Below are positions 44,522-53,500 of a stretch of DNA of 64,000 nucleotides, in pieces. Source of the stretch: Pseudomonadales bacterium. Lineage in GTDB: Bacteria > Pseudomonadota > Gammaproteobacteria > Pseudomonadales > JAHRWD01. Position numbers and translations under genes: made by a program. The stretch's first letter is position 1. Each line of letters opens with the position of its first letter. The stretch lies in assembly GCA_019090315.1 (NCBI GenBank), contig JAHRWD010000032.1, positions 1-64,000 of the forward strand. The letters run 5' to 3'. Under the pieces are notes generated by a model that did not search any database, had not been told where the DNA came from, and saw nothing but the letters and a program-made list of their open reading frames with translations.

Positions 44522-45928
44522 TTGAATACCCAGACAGCAAAAAAAGTTCTGGTCATTGATGATGAACCGGATATACGAGCACTTCTCGAAATCACCCTGA
44601 CCCGAATGGGGTTAGAGGTGGATAGCGCCGACTGTGTAGCGACCGCCAAACAAAAGCTCGCCAGCACCCAGTATCAACTCTGCCTGACCGATATGCGCCT
44701 GCCCGATGGTGATGGCCTGGAGCTGGTGAAGCTCATTCAGCAAGATTATCCAAGTCTACCAACTGCGATGATCACTGCTTTCGGCAGTGTCGAAACCGCA
44801 ATTGATGCACTTAAAGCTGGTGCATTTGATTTTCTATCCAAGCCAGTAGATCTTGTCCAGCTCCGTGAACTGGTTGAAAAAGCACTTAAGCTCGACGCTG
44901 CACCGGTAGAAAATATCGCAGCGCAACAATCTGAATTTCTGGGAAAAACACCGATCATGCTGGCATTACGCCAGCGTATTCACAAGCTTGCCCGTAGTCA
45001 GGCACCTATCTACATTCAGGGTGAATCGGGTTCGGGTAAAGAACGCGTCGCGCGACTTATTCACCAGCTTGGCCCTCGCGCGGAAGGACCATTCATACCC
45101 GTCAACTGTGCGGCCATTCCCACAGACTTAATGGAAAGTGAGTTTTTTGGTTATATAAAGGGCAGTTTCAGCGGTGCAACAGCTGATAAGCCAGGGCTAT
45201 TTCAGGCTGCTGAAAATGGCACGCTTTTCCTTGATGAGATTGCTGATCTACCCCTCAGTATGCAGGTCAAATTGCTCAGAGCGATACAGGAAAAATCTGT
45301 TCGACCGATTGGCGCGCAGGCAGAAGTGCCGGTCAATGTGCGGATACTGAGCGCTACCCATAAAAACCTGCTGCAACAGGTTGAAAATAACGAGTTCCGG
45401 GAAGATCTCTACTATCGTATCAACGTGATTGAAGTACAGGTGCCCAGCCTCCGGGAGAGAGCTGGCGACATCCCGGAACTGGCAACCGTATTACTGCAAA
45501 AAATTGCAGAGGAATACCAGCTCCCTGCGGCAAGCCTAAGTAAGCAGGCGCTCAATGGACTAAAAAGCCACTCTTTCCCCGGCAACGTACGGGAACTGGA
45601 AAATATTCTGGAACGAGCCTTCGCCCTTTGCGAAGGCTCGCAAATTGAACTTGCTGATCTCAATTTAAGCGGAACAGTCCAAAGCAATAACAGCGCCTCG
45701 CAAGACACTATTGCTGCGTCATCTGAACCGGTTGAGCCCTTCGATAGTGAGCAGCCCTCCGCATCCCTTGAGGATTATCTGGCCGATATTGAAAAGAGCG
45801 CCATTCTAAAAGCGCTGGATGAGACTCGCTGGAACCGCACCGCAGCGGCAAAGAAACTGGGCATCAGCTTTCGGGCGCTACGTTACCGTCTACAGAAACT
45901 TGGGCTTGATCAACCTGATTCAGATTAA
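44522..45928 (+). CDS. pilR: Sigma-54-dependent response regulator PilR
   Basis: An NtrC-type activator of 468 residues. The receiver has D57 (CLTDMRLPDGDG) and K107 in LSKPVD. The AAA+ domain has Walker A GESGSGKE near 167-174, the sigma-54 contact loop GSFSGA (214-219, where the usual motif is GAFTGA) and Walker B NGTLFLDEIADLP. A Fis-type helix-turn-helix ends the protein (NRTAAAKKLGISFRALRYRLQKLG). It starts with TTG. Expected targets are sigma-54 promoters of pilin genes; a good one lies upstream of pilE. Confidence 0.95.
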   Translation: MNTQTAKKVLVIDDEPDIRALLEITLTRMGLEVDSADCVATAKQKLASTQYQLCLTDMRLPDGDGLELVKLIQQDYPSLPTAMITAFGSVETAIDALKAGAFDFLSKPVDLVQLRELVEKALKLDAAPVENIAAQQSEFLGKTPIMLALRQRIHKLARSQAPIYIQGESGSGKERVARLIHQLGPRAEGPFIPVNCAAIPTDLMESEFFGYIKGSFSGATADKPGLFQAAENGTLFLDEIADLPLSMQVKLLRAIQEKSVRPIGAQAEVPVNVRILSATHKNLLQQVENNEFREDLYYRINVIEVQVPSLRERAGDIPELATVLLQKIAEEYQLPAASLSKQALNGLKSHSFPGNVRELENILERAFALCEGSQIELADLNLSGTVQSNNSASQDTIAASSEPVEPFDSEQPSASLEDYLADIEKSAILKALDETRWNRTAAAKKLGISFRALRYRLQKLGLDQPDSD

Positions 45929-45940
45929 CCGAAACAGAGA

Positions 45941-47053
45941 TTAACGAGAAATGGATTGATAGGCCGTACAGTCGAGGGAGGTCGGCTCCCCTAACATCTG
46001 CTCTATCAAAACCTGCACACTGCCCGGAGCCAATACCACCCCATTGCGAAAATGGCCGGCATTGATGAACAGGTTTTCGTAATTGGCAACCGGACCGATA
46101 TGTGGAATGCCATCGGGACTGGCAGGGCGTAATCCCGCCCATTGTTGAATAACCGGATAGTCAGCCAGTGCCGGCAACATTGACTCCGCAAAGGCTTTCA
46201 ACTCCACATAGGCTTGCTCAGTGGTTGTATTGTCGAAACCGACATCTTCCAATGTACTACCCACTAGAATATGCCCATCTTTACGAGGAATCAGGTATTG
46301 GTTACCCGAGAGTACAATAGTATTTAGTAGTTTTGGCCCAGGCTTATAAAGCAGCATTTGGCCTCTAATAGGCCAAATTGATCTTTCTGCCGCCGCTTTA
46401 CCTAATAGTTGTTGGCTCCACGCGCCCGAGGTAACGAGGGTATTCCCCGCATAAAAATTTCCGGCTTTAGTCGCCGCTCCCTGTACTTTTTCCCCTTCTA
46501 GCAGCAACTCAACAACCGGGCAGTTTTCCTGGATAGAAATCAGTGGTTCCTGAGAAATCGCCTTTTTAAGCGCTTTTAGCAACCTTGGGTTACGAATATT
46601 GGACACCGCCGGCATCCATAAACCTTGTGAAATGGCGGATGTTAAATCAGGTTGTAGTTGACCAATGGCATATTGATCCAGAATTTCCAGCTCAATATCG
46701 TACTGATTGGCCCAATCTACCGCTTGATCGATGGTGCTGCTGTTTGAGCCTCCTTCAATCGCGGGCTGGCAAGTCAACATTCCGGTTGAATACAGTTCCG
46801 GATCTATACCGGTTTGGTCGGTAAGTTGATTGACTAGATCGGGATACAGTTGCTGTGAAAATTGGGTGAGCCTGCTGATGGAAGCAGGGTAGTTCCATGG
46901 GTTCAGGGGCGAAACGATACCGCCGCCAGCCCAGGATGCCTCCCGACCACACTGCTGACTTTCGAGCAACTGGACTGAATAACCTTTTTGAGTCAGGGCA
47001 TAACTACTGAGCATGCCCATGATGCCCCCGCCAATTACCAAAAAATCGGTCAC
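45941..47053 (-). CDS. thiO: Glycine oxidase ThiO
   Basis: An FAD-dependent amine oxidase of 370 residues that turns glycine into the imine used in thiazole synthesis for thiamine. The FAD-binding motif FLVIGGGIMGMLSSYALTQKGYSVQLLE opens the protein, RPASPDGIPHIGPV and NAGHFRNGVVLAPGS close it. From memory, Pseudomonas also has such an oxidase gene between pilR and the minor pilin genes, so the position is conserved. Confidence 0.92.
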   Translation of the reverse strand: MTDFLVIGGGIMGMLSSYALTQKGYSVQLLESQQCGREASWAGGGIVSPLNPWNYPASISRLTQFSQQLYPDLVNQLTDQTGIDPELYSTGMLTCQPAIEGGSNSSTIDQAVDWANQYDIELEILDQYAIGQLQPDLTSAISQGLWMPAVSNIRNPRLLKALKKAISQEPLISIQENCPVVELLLEGEKVQGAATKAGNFYAGNTLVTSGAWSQQLLGKAAAERSIWPIRGQMLLYKPGPKLLNTIVLSGNQYLIPRKDGHILVGSTLEDVGFDNTTTEQAYVELKAFAESMLPALADYPVIQQWAGLRPASPDGIPHIGPVANYENLFINAGHFRNGVVLAPGSVQVLIEQMLGEPTSLDCTAYQSISR

Positions 47054-47082
47054 TGTGGAATTGAACTCTTTAAAAAGGGTGC

Positions 47083-47088
47083 ATTATA
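47083..47088 (-). promoter_or_regulatory. Candidate -10 box for thiO
   Basis: A perfect TATAAT on the minus strand, 30 bp before the thiO ATG, with a poor -35. Confidence 0.35.
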
Positions 47089-47232
47089 CCGATTAGCGCT
47101 TCAATCGAGCACTATACATTGTAAGCAGTTGAGAGCGTTCCGTGTGACTACTTTCGATAGCTCAATGCAGAGCCTTCACCCTAAACGATTCAGGCTTACA
47201 AAAAGCAACTACCGTGGTATTTTCCGGGACAG

Positions 47233-47649
47233 TTACCAGCACTCTGAACTTGCGGAACCACCACTATCGGTCGAGCTCTTAAGCCCGGTTTGAGTGATGG
47301 AAAAAGTTTTGCAGTCTGTATCGTCTAGCTGAGAGCCGTTCGCCGTTACCGTAATCGTATAGGTAAGGGTCCCGGCAATCACAGAAACGTCATAATACCC
47401 CTCTGGGGAAAACAGGCCACCGATGTTAGTTGCGCTGGATGTATAGGCATTGTTACCTGTAAACCATCTTTCTTCTGATGCAGCAGCCTGAACCAGTGCT
47501 ATTTTTGCATCAGAGCGACGCGATTTTTGAATGCTCTCCTGATATGCAGGAAATGCGATTGACCCAAGCAGTGCAATAACCGCAACCACGATCAACAATT
47601 CAATCAGTGAAAAGCCACCGATAGAACGCCGACTATTAAAATGATTCAT
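47233..47649 (-). CDS. pilE: Type IV pilin-like protein PilE
   Basis: A 138-residue type IV prepilin. The short leader ends in GG and the cleavage motif GFSLIELLIVVAVIALLGSIAFPAYQ is standard (Phe +1, Glu +5). The globular part has WFTGNNAYTSSATNIGG and a C-terminal disulfide pair (DDTDCKTF ... SSECW). Size and position next to pilY1 fit the minor pilin PilE, although a major pilin role cannot be excluded. The start codon lies 17 bp downstream of a MITE-like element and about 210 bp from a sigma-54 promoter. Confidence 0.92.
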   Translation of the reverse strand: MNHFNSRRSIGGFSLIELLIVVAVIALLGSIAFPAYQESIQKSRRSDAKIALVQAAASEERWFTGNNAYTSSATNIGGLFSPEGYYDVSVIAGTLTYTITVTANGSQLDDTDCKTFSITQTGLKSSTDSGGSASSECW

Positions 47650-47665
47650 ATGATTTACTCAATGC

Positions 47666-47767
47666 GAGACCTCTGTATAACGTAGCGAGCGCAGGCAAGA
47701 CACCAAAAGTAGGCGCTTGAGGCGAGGAAAAATTAGCGAAAAAGCGCAGTAGTTATGCTTAGGTCTC
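47666..47767. mobile_element. MITE-like palindromic element 2 (102 bp) in the pilE leader
   Basis: Ends match as GAGACCTCTGTATAAC against GAGACCTAAGCATAAC (12 of 16 identical), and it is flanked by perfect 5-bp repeats AATGC (47661-47665 and 47768-47772). The core ACCAAAAGTAGGC (47702-47714) is shared with element 1 at 29167-29364. It has no coding capacity. It sits between the predicted sigma-54 start site and the pilE ATG, so it would be transcribed as part of the pilE leader and could fold into a long hairpin. Confidence 0.78.
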
Positions 47768-47859
47768 AATGCCTTATATGGAACCTATAGTATAGCTACT
47801 CAATAAACGGCCGTGTAGGTTCACGCAATATGCAGCAGCAAGAAATGTGAACCAATCGC

Positions 47860-47874
47860 GCAATTTTCTGGCCA
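47860..47874 (-). promoter_or_regulatory. Sigma-54 promoter upstream of pilE
   Basis: On the minus strand TGGCCAGAAAATTGC matches the sigma-54 consensus TGGCACG-N4-TTGC at the -24 TGGC, the G at the seventh place and the -12 TTGC, with exact spacing. It faces pilE, and the sigma-54 activator PilR is encoded 2 kb away. Confidence 0.7.
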
Positions 47875-47917
47875 GGGCCTCATATACAGGCTAGCAAACC
47901 AATACTGCACGAACCGT

Positions 47918-50332
47918 TCAAAGAGGCAAAATCCGCCATGACTTACGCCCACCAGCAATCACCGGCATAGTAAGGTAATGAACTGACAATCCTCCTACAG
48001 AGGTGGGTATCAGAACAGCAGGTACATCGCCAGGTGCAAGAATAAACGTAAGTTCCAGGCTCCGGCCTTCTCCAACATCGATCGATGAACTCGAGAGTGG
48101 TTGAGCATTATTCATAATGGCCGAGTTTTGCCCCAGTATACTTGAGGCATCCGCAGTACCGGTTTTGTAGTTAATCGCAAACAAGGTGCCGCTACCCGTC
48201 TTGCCTACCTCTGGTTCATAGGCACTGAAAAATATCGTTGAACCCAGCTGCTGCGCGGGCGTTAGAACCCGAGTACCGGGCGTACCCGTTGGTTCGCCCG
48301 GCTTATCTAGGTCGATCAACCAACCCGAGTTACCCTCAATCCCAACCAATAGCTCGTCAAATGTTGTGGGGGTATAGCTCGGATCAGTACCGTAGGAAAA
48401 AGTGGGCGCGTTAACCAGGCTACCGTCTTTAAATACCTGTACATCGGTTACATCTACGAGATCAGAAAGAGAAACTGGATCCAGGGAGAGGCTACCGCTA
48501 GAAACAGGCTCCTTGATGCCATAAAAAAACCGGTCAGCCAGAGAAGATACATCAATATCGTTAGACAATATTCCCGCACCTACATATACCCAATATGCGC
48601 CTTTATCGTCGGTCACAGTGATCGGTTGACTATAGATCGGTTGGTTCGCGTCCAGAACGGTGGAAATATTCAGGCTAGTTCCAGGCTCAGCCCGTTTCAA
48701 TTCACCACTGAGCTCGACACGGGAAGAACCACTCATCAGGTTCTTGACCGTTCCAAAATAAAGCATGTCATCCTGAAAATCATCATCCCAGTCAGTACTG
48801 TTTAACGCTCCCACATACCGGCTCGAATCGGAAACAGCGGTTTCCGAAAGGGTGTTGGAAACCAGATCATACTGAAACAGGCTATAACTGGATTTTCTGG
48901 AAGCGACATGCTCGAGATCATCTGGCCCAGAACCAAACACCAGTTGCCATTCATTGGTTGATGGATGAAACCAGTCATTCCCCTGACCCGGCACACGTTT
49001 TTTCATTAGCGCTGGTTTGCTAGTAGTAAAATCCAGATTATCGTCCGTCACTTCAGCAATAATTTCAGGCGCTGATTCCGGATCAGTAATATCAAGAATG
49101 ATATAGGCAGAGCTGAATGTAGCAGTGATGCCATCTACCTGAACATCCCCTCCACCCAGGCGCATTGCGACCACCAGGATAGTGCCCCACCCATTTGGAT
49201 GGACCTCATCAGATGGAAAAATATTGACGTCAAATGCCTGTGGGGCACCATCTACATAGTACACATGCGAATAATCAGTAGCTGTTAACCACTTCAAATG
49301 TGGAAGCAGGTTTTCCGGTGCATAAGCCCATATTTCAGAACCAAGGGGGTGCGCAGTTTCATTGGCACCGGTCGCTAATTTAAATTCCTGCTCTTCAGAA
49401 GACCAAAATCCGCCATTGAAGGCATGTAACAGGCCATCATTTGCACCCACATATACCATTCGTCGTCGATCCGCATATTTGGTTTTAAACGCGGTGTAGC
49501 TTGCGTCGTTGTAACGAACGTCATAGCCCGCCACGGGTCCATCGACCACTAACGGAATCGAATTTACAATATCGCCTAATCTCAGTGGCTCACCATCAAT
49601 GGTTCGATTTCTGAACCCGGTAATTCCCTCTTTGCCGCGGATGAAATCAACGATAGCATCAGCTTCAATTTCACTGCCAACATTAAGGTAGCGGTAGTTA
49701 CTTCCATTGATAGCACCGCTGTCAAAATCGACTTTCGCGCCATTTATTGCGCTAAAAATATAACGACCGCCGGTTGCTGTGCCATTAATTTCACTACTGT
49801 ATCCTCGTTGCTGGTCTGGATTAATATGGGACAGTTGTGTCTGCGCATCCCAGATAGGTTGCAGCTGACCAATTGGTTTATCAGCTCCCGTCACGGCACA
49901 GGATGATCCATTTGACCGTTTAAATGTCACCCCTTCACTTTGCGAAAATGAAAGCTCTACAGCCAAATCTCCGCTACAGTTCGCCGCCCCATCCAGCTGA
50001 GCATCTCCATCACTATCTTCACGAAGCCGACCATGCTCATCCACAAAAAGTGCATACATTGCTCCAGGCCAGACTACAGTTTTTCCGTTAGCCGTTAACT
50101 GCTTTTCGTAACTGGACTGGTAACTGGTGTGAATAGTTGAGCCCTGGTTAGAGACAAGGGTGGCTTGCAGGGTGCCGGTATGCCAGAGCGGCTCCGATAC
50201 AAAGTCATCGGCTGTTACCAGCGCTGGTGGAATAGTGTCCGCAAAAGATTGAGGTGCCAACAATCCTGCTGCCGACATCAGAAAAAATGAGACCCTACAC
50301 AATTTAGTGCAACTCATGTCAATCCTTTTCAT
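47918..50332 (-). CDS. pilY1: PilY1-type pilus tip/adhesin protein (short form)
   Basis: An 804-residue exported protein with a signal peptide (LCRVSFFLMSAAGLLAPQSFA). The C-terminal two thirds form the PilC/PilY1 beta-propeller, with GDIVNSIPLVVDGP, RRMVYVGANDGLLHAFNGG, GSEIWAYAPENLLPHLKWL and YVDGAPQAFDVN, and a calcium-type loop candidate early on (DSDGDAQLDG). P. aeruginosa PilY1 is about 1160 residues and has an N-terminal von Willebrand A domain; here the region before the propeller is too short for it. The protein caps the pilus and helps pilus extension. It lies 10 bp after pilX. Confidence 0.92.
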   Translation of the reverse strand: MKRIDMSCTKLCRVSFFLMSAAGLLAPQSFADTIPPALVTADDFVSEPLWHTGTLQATLVSNQGSTIHTSYQSSYEKQLTANGKTVVWPGAMYALFVDEHGRLREDSDGDAQLDGAANCSGDLAVELSFSQSEGVTFKRSNGSSCAVTGADKPIGQLQPIWDAQTQLSHINPDQQRGYSSEINGTATGGRYIFSAINGAKVDFDSGAINGSNYRYLNVGSEIEADAIVDFIRGKEGITGFRNRTIDGEPLRLGDIVNSIPLVVDGPVAGYDVRYNDASYTAFKTKYADRRRMVYVGANDGLLHAFNGGFWSSEEQEFKLATGANETAHPLGSEIWAYAPENLLPHLKWLTATDYSHVYYVDGAPQAFDVNIFPSDEVHPNGWGTILVVAMRLGGGDVQVDGITATFSSAYIILDITDPESAPEIIAEVTDDNLDFTTSKPALMKKRVPGQGNDWFHPSTNEWQLVFGSGPDDLEHVASRKSSYSLFQYDLVSNTLSETAVSDSSRYVGALNSTDWDDDFQDDMLYFGTVKNLMSGSSRVELSGELKRAEPGTSLNISTVLDANQPIYSQPITVTDDKGAYWVYVGAGILSNDIDVSSLADRFFYGIKEPVSSGSLSLDPVSLSDLVDVTDVQVFKDGSLVNAPTFSYGTDPSYTPTTFDELLVGIEGNSGWLIDLDKPGEPTGTPGTRVLTPAQQLGSTIFFSAYEPEVGKTGSGTLFAINYKTGTADASSILGQNSAIMNNAQPLSSSSIDVGEGRSLELTFILAPGDVPAVLIPTSVGGLSVHYLTMPVIAGGRKSWRILPL

Positions 50333-50342
50333 GCTAGCTATC

Positions 50343-50954
50343 CTATTTTTGATAAGTTGTTTGAATCAATATTCGGCCTTTATCGGAGAGGTCCGATGCC
50401 AATGTGGTGACGCGATACATCCCCGGGCAGGGTGGAATCGGTGCCGGGCTACAATCGGCGGCAGCTCCCACCAGCCCAAGATATTCAACAATGTATTTCG
50501 CCTTTACCTGCGAGGTGAGCTCAAGATTACTGGACGAATAGGTGATGCTACGGTTCACAGTATTCCATACGTCAAGATTGCCATTGCAGCCATTTGCTAG
50601 CGCCCAACGGTCTTCCAAATGAGCTGCATCCGCACAGGATTTACCAATACTGGCAGCATAACCAGGGTCTGTTTTACGACTTGTGCAGTAACCGTTGGTA
50701 CAGGTATCTGAAACCAGAGACTTTACATCCAGGCTCTCTATCAAACGCTCGCCTTCAAGTAGTGCAGCTTCTGCCGCCTGCGTGATCAACTGCTCAAGAC
50801 GATAATTTGAAGCTATTCTTCCCTCCAGTGCAGACCCGCGCATTGCCGACACACCCAGAATGGTCAACACCAGTAGAATAACCAGACTGACAATCAGTAC
50901 TGCACCCCGCTGGGATCTACCCATATTCGAGCGCGAATATTTCATTGCCAACAT
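50343..50954 (-). CDS. pilX: Minor pilin PilX
   Basis: A pilus assembly protein of 203 residues. The N-terminal RGAVLIVSLVILLVLTILGVSAMRGSALEGRIASN is the PilX N-terminal domain, with the class III-type leader ending QRG. LITQAAEAALLEGERLIES follows. Two or more Cys near the end (DCSPAPIPPCPGMYRV) may form a disulfide. It is in the order pilV-pilW-pilX-pilY1, with 5-10 bp gaps. Confidence 0.92.
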   Translation of the reverse strand: MLAMKYSRSNMGRSQRGAVLIVSLVILLVLTILGVSAMRGSALEGRIASNYRLEQLITQAAEAALLEGERLIESLDVKSLVSDTCTNGYCTSRKTDPGYAASIGKSCADAAHLEDRWALANGCNGNLDVWNTVNRSITYSSSNLELTSQVKAKYIVEYLGLVGAAADCSPAPIPPCPGMYRVTTLASDLSDKGRILIQTTYQK

Positions 50955-50959
50955 TAGCG

Positions 50960-52126
50960 CTATATCCCTCGATTCCGAAGTTGCACGGTGGTCGATACGG
51001 TTTTACGTAAATATCGATCAGGTCCGCTATTGATCAGGGCTTCGGCCATCAGCAAACTGTCGCTGGAATCTACTTCCTCAATTTCACCAATACTACGGAG
51101 CAATAAACTGATTCGGACACTGACAACATTGTCTGCATTTGTACCGGTTAATCCCGCAGCGGTCACGTATTTATTGGGCACCGAATCACTACTGGTATCA
51201 ACGCCATAGAGAACCTGCATCGACTCAACTCCCTCGACCAGCGGCTCGGCATTTGACGGCACGCCTGTGCTATAGTCCTTACGATACAGGGTGGGTGCAT
51301 TATCCTGCCCGGCTCCGACATAGTAGACATTCACGGATATCGCCGAGATTGTGGCATCTTCTCCACCCTGAAGGACTTCGTATTGATGCCCAAAACCACT
51401 GGCTGAATTTGCCGGGCTTATTGGGGGTGCTAGTAACGCGCAGCCGTTGCGCTGGACCAGGCCGGGTGTCGTAGAACAGTTCTGAAACAGATCGGCGCCT
51501 ACACAATCAGAGATCACCACAATCCATCCCTCATCACTACTACCATCATCAGAATCAAGGTAGCCATCGATGGAAAAACTAGTAGTTGTAGTAGGGAAGG
51601 TGAACGCTGTGGCATTGGTAAGATCCAGAGCCGGCTCGGTACTTTTTACCACCAGTACGTCACTTGCCTTGAATATTTTATTGTCCAGGGTTCCATGCAG
51701 GTCAGAATTACTCGCGGCTCCATTGTGCCAATCGGTCGGCACGGATGATTCAATCGTGGAAATTGTGTTGCTATCGCCGGGGGCGGTTGTCGAGCCAGCG
51801 GCTATGTACTCCCAGCCACCTACCGCCTGACCCAAATTGAACAGGGTATCGGTATAGCTCGCGGCGGTAGTATCAAGCAGATTATTGATTCCGGCGTTAG
51901 CGGCACAGCCAGAAACGCCTGCCATTTGCAGATCTTCACGAATCACAGACAACGCATAACGACCGTTTTCCTGTACTCGGGCTAGCTCACTTTGAAATTG
52001 GTAGTGCTGCTTATTACTTGCCATCAACTGAATGATGCCGGTGATCAGCATCACACCCACCGCGGTAGAGACAAGCAGCTCTACCAGCGTCATACCGCGT
52101 TGTTTCTGGCTGCCTGGCCAGCTCAT
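50960..52126 (-). CDS. pilW: Minor pilin PilW
   Basis: A prepilin-like protein of 388 residues. The leader and helix are QRGMTLVELLVSTAVGVMLITGIIQLM, followed by SNKQHYQFQSELARVQENGRYALSVIREDLQMAGVSGC, typical of PilW. The C-terminal part is a large, Ser/Thr/Asp-rich globular domain. It overlaps pilV by 4 bp (ATGA), so translation is coupled. Confidence 0.92.
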   Translation of the reverse strand: MSWPGSQKQRGMTLVELLVSTAVGVMLITGIIQLMASNKQHYQFQSELARVQENGRYALSVIREDLQMAGVSGCAANAGINNLLDTTAASYTDTLFNLGQAVGGWEYIAAGSTTAPGDSNTISTIESSVPTDWHNGAASNSDLHGTLDNKIFKASDVLVVKSTEPALDLTNATAFTFPTTTTSFSIDGYLDSDDGSSDEGWIVVISDCVGADLFQNCSTTPGLVQRNGCALLAPPISPANSASGFGHQYEVLQGGEDATISAISVNVYYVGAGQDNAPTLYRKDYSTGVPSNAEPLVEGVESMQVLYGVDTSSDSVPNKYVTAAGLTGTNADNVVSVRISLLLRSIGEIEEVDSSDSLLMAEALINSGPDRYLRKTVSTTVQLRNRGI

Positions 52127-52617
52127 ATTTCAGATCTCAATTGCAGCTGTGCTGTACTTTTCTTTCGAAGTTTTGGATCAGTTTCGTCGGGGATCATCTC
52201 ATCCCAACGTACAGTGACCACATAAATTGCACCTACAGGAAGGCTTTCTCGCGCAATTTCCGCTTCCCCTCCCGGTAACTGGGCGGCGATATCGGACTTC
52301 CATTGGTTAAGATCGTGACTTGCTAGCTCAGGGGGGGTGCAGGTGGCGGCGCAAGTTGAATAGCTACTTGCAGAATCGCCAAAATCGGAAAGATATCGAT
52401 TAGTGGTCAGTGCCTGATCACGATTTGTACGAATTCGCTCAAGAATATCGTAACTCAGCAGCGATGCTTCTGAACGCATCAACGAACCATGATTATTGAT
52501 CACGCTTGCGGATTGCAAACCAGCCAGGCCCAAAAGCCCAACCGCTAAAATCACCAGTGAAACCAGTATTTCAAGAAGCGTAAATCCCTGCTGTCTATCG
52601 GCGTTGTACGTCCTCAT
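52123..52617 (-). CDS. pilV: Minor pilin PilV
   Basis: A 164-residue prepilin with QGFTLLEILVSLVILAVGLLGLAGLQSASVIN, the canonical PilV leader and helix (Phe +1, Glu +5). The mature part has SLLSYDILERIRTNRDQAL and two Cys (CAATCTPPE). It is the first gene of the minor pilin operon on this strand. The 273-bp region upstream separates it from the divergent fimT and presumably holds both promoters. Confidence 0.92.
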   Translation of the reverse strand: MRTYNADRQQGFTLLEILVSLVILAVGLLGLAGLQSASVINNHGSLMRSEASLLSYDILERIRTNRDQALTTNRYLSDFGDSASSYSTCAATCTPPELASHDLNQWKSDIAAQLPGGEAEIARESLPVGAIYVVTVRWDEMIPDETDPKLRKKSTAQLQLRSEI

Positions 52618-52890
52618 GATCTCGCGATCACGCCCTCCATTTTTTATCCGTAATCGATCAGCTCAGATACTACAGCTGTGCCAACAAGTACCATATGGCC
52701 AGGCTGCCTGAAACCGATAAACGGCGGTATTTATCCGATAACTGGTCAGTACATCTGCCGAATAAAAAACACACTGCTAGCCAGTTGTTACCAACCTGGT
52801 ACTCTGACAAGCATCTATTGATGGAGTACTAACATCCAGCACAGATAATTTGGTATTCTGACTGTTCAAGCCTGATGACAACCCACACAC

Positions 52891-53487
52891 ATGACCATGA
52901 ATTGCGATATGCCATCCAGCACTCAAAATCAGGGATTTACGCTCATTGAGCTAATGGTTACGGTGGCCGTGGCCATCATATTGCTGACTGTCGGAGTTCC
53001 GTCCCTGCTATACATGATCAGCAGCAGCGCTATTACAGGCAATGTTGATGCATTAAATGGCGATCTAGCACTCGCCCGATCCGAAGCGATTGTCGAAAAA
53101 ACCACCGCGACTGTCTGCAAAAGTGCCGATCTGCTTGATTGTGATAGTGCCGTAAGCTGGAGTGACGGCTGGATTGTATTTACCGACGTAGACGGAGACC
53201 AGGCGGTTGATGGGGAGGACACCATTATCCGGGTGCATGAAGCGCTTTCAGCACAGGTGACCCTGAAATACGACGATGCCAGCGTTGCAGACGCGTACTT
53301 GCAATACAGCTACAAAGGAGACCTGGAAAGCAGTGCTGGCACCTTCACCTTTTGCCCGTCGGACAACGATGTTTCATTGGCCCGGGCGATAATTGTCGCC
53401 ACCACCGGTCGTGTTCGTCGTTCTACAGACTCCGATGCAGACGGAGTCCACGAAGATGGAGGTGGCGGCGCTCTGACCTGTCCATAG
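52891..53487 (+). CDS. fimT: FimT/GspH-type pseudopilin
   Basis: A 198-residue prepilin-like protein of the GspH/FimT family. The leader and helix are QGFTLIELMVTVAVAIILLTVGVPSLLYM. The family block LARSEAIVEKTTATVCKSADLLDC...SDGWIVFTDVDGDQAVD follows; DVDGDQAVDGED looks like a calcium loop, and DSDADGVHEDG near the C-terminus is a second acidic loop. It is divergent from pilV. It could equally be named FimU; sequence alone does not settle which. Confidence 0.88.
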   Translation: MTMNCDMPSSTQNQGFTLIELMVTVAVAIILLTVGVPSLLYMISSSAITGNVDALNGDLALARSEAIVEKTTATVCKSADLLDCDSAVSWSDGWIVFTDVDGDQAVDGEDTIIRVHEALSAQVTLKYDDASVADAYLQYSYKGDLESSAGTFTFCPSDNDVSLARAIIVATTGRVRRSTDSDADGVHEDGGGGALTCP

Positions 53488-53500
53488 CAATCACCCGGAT

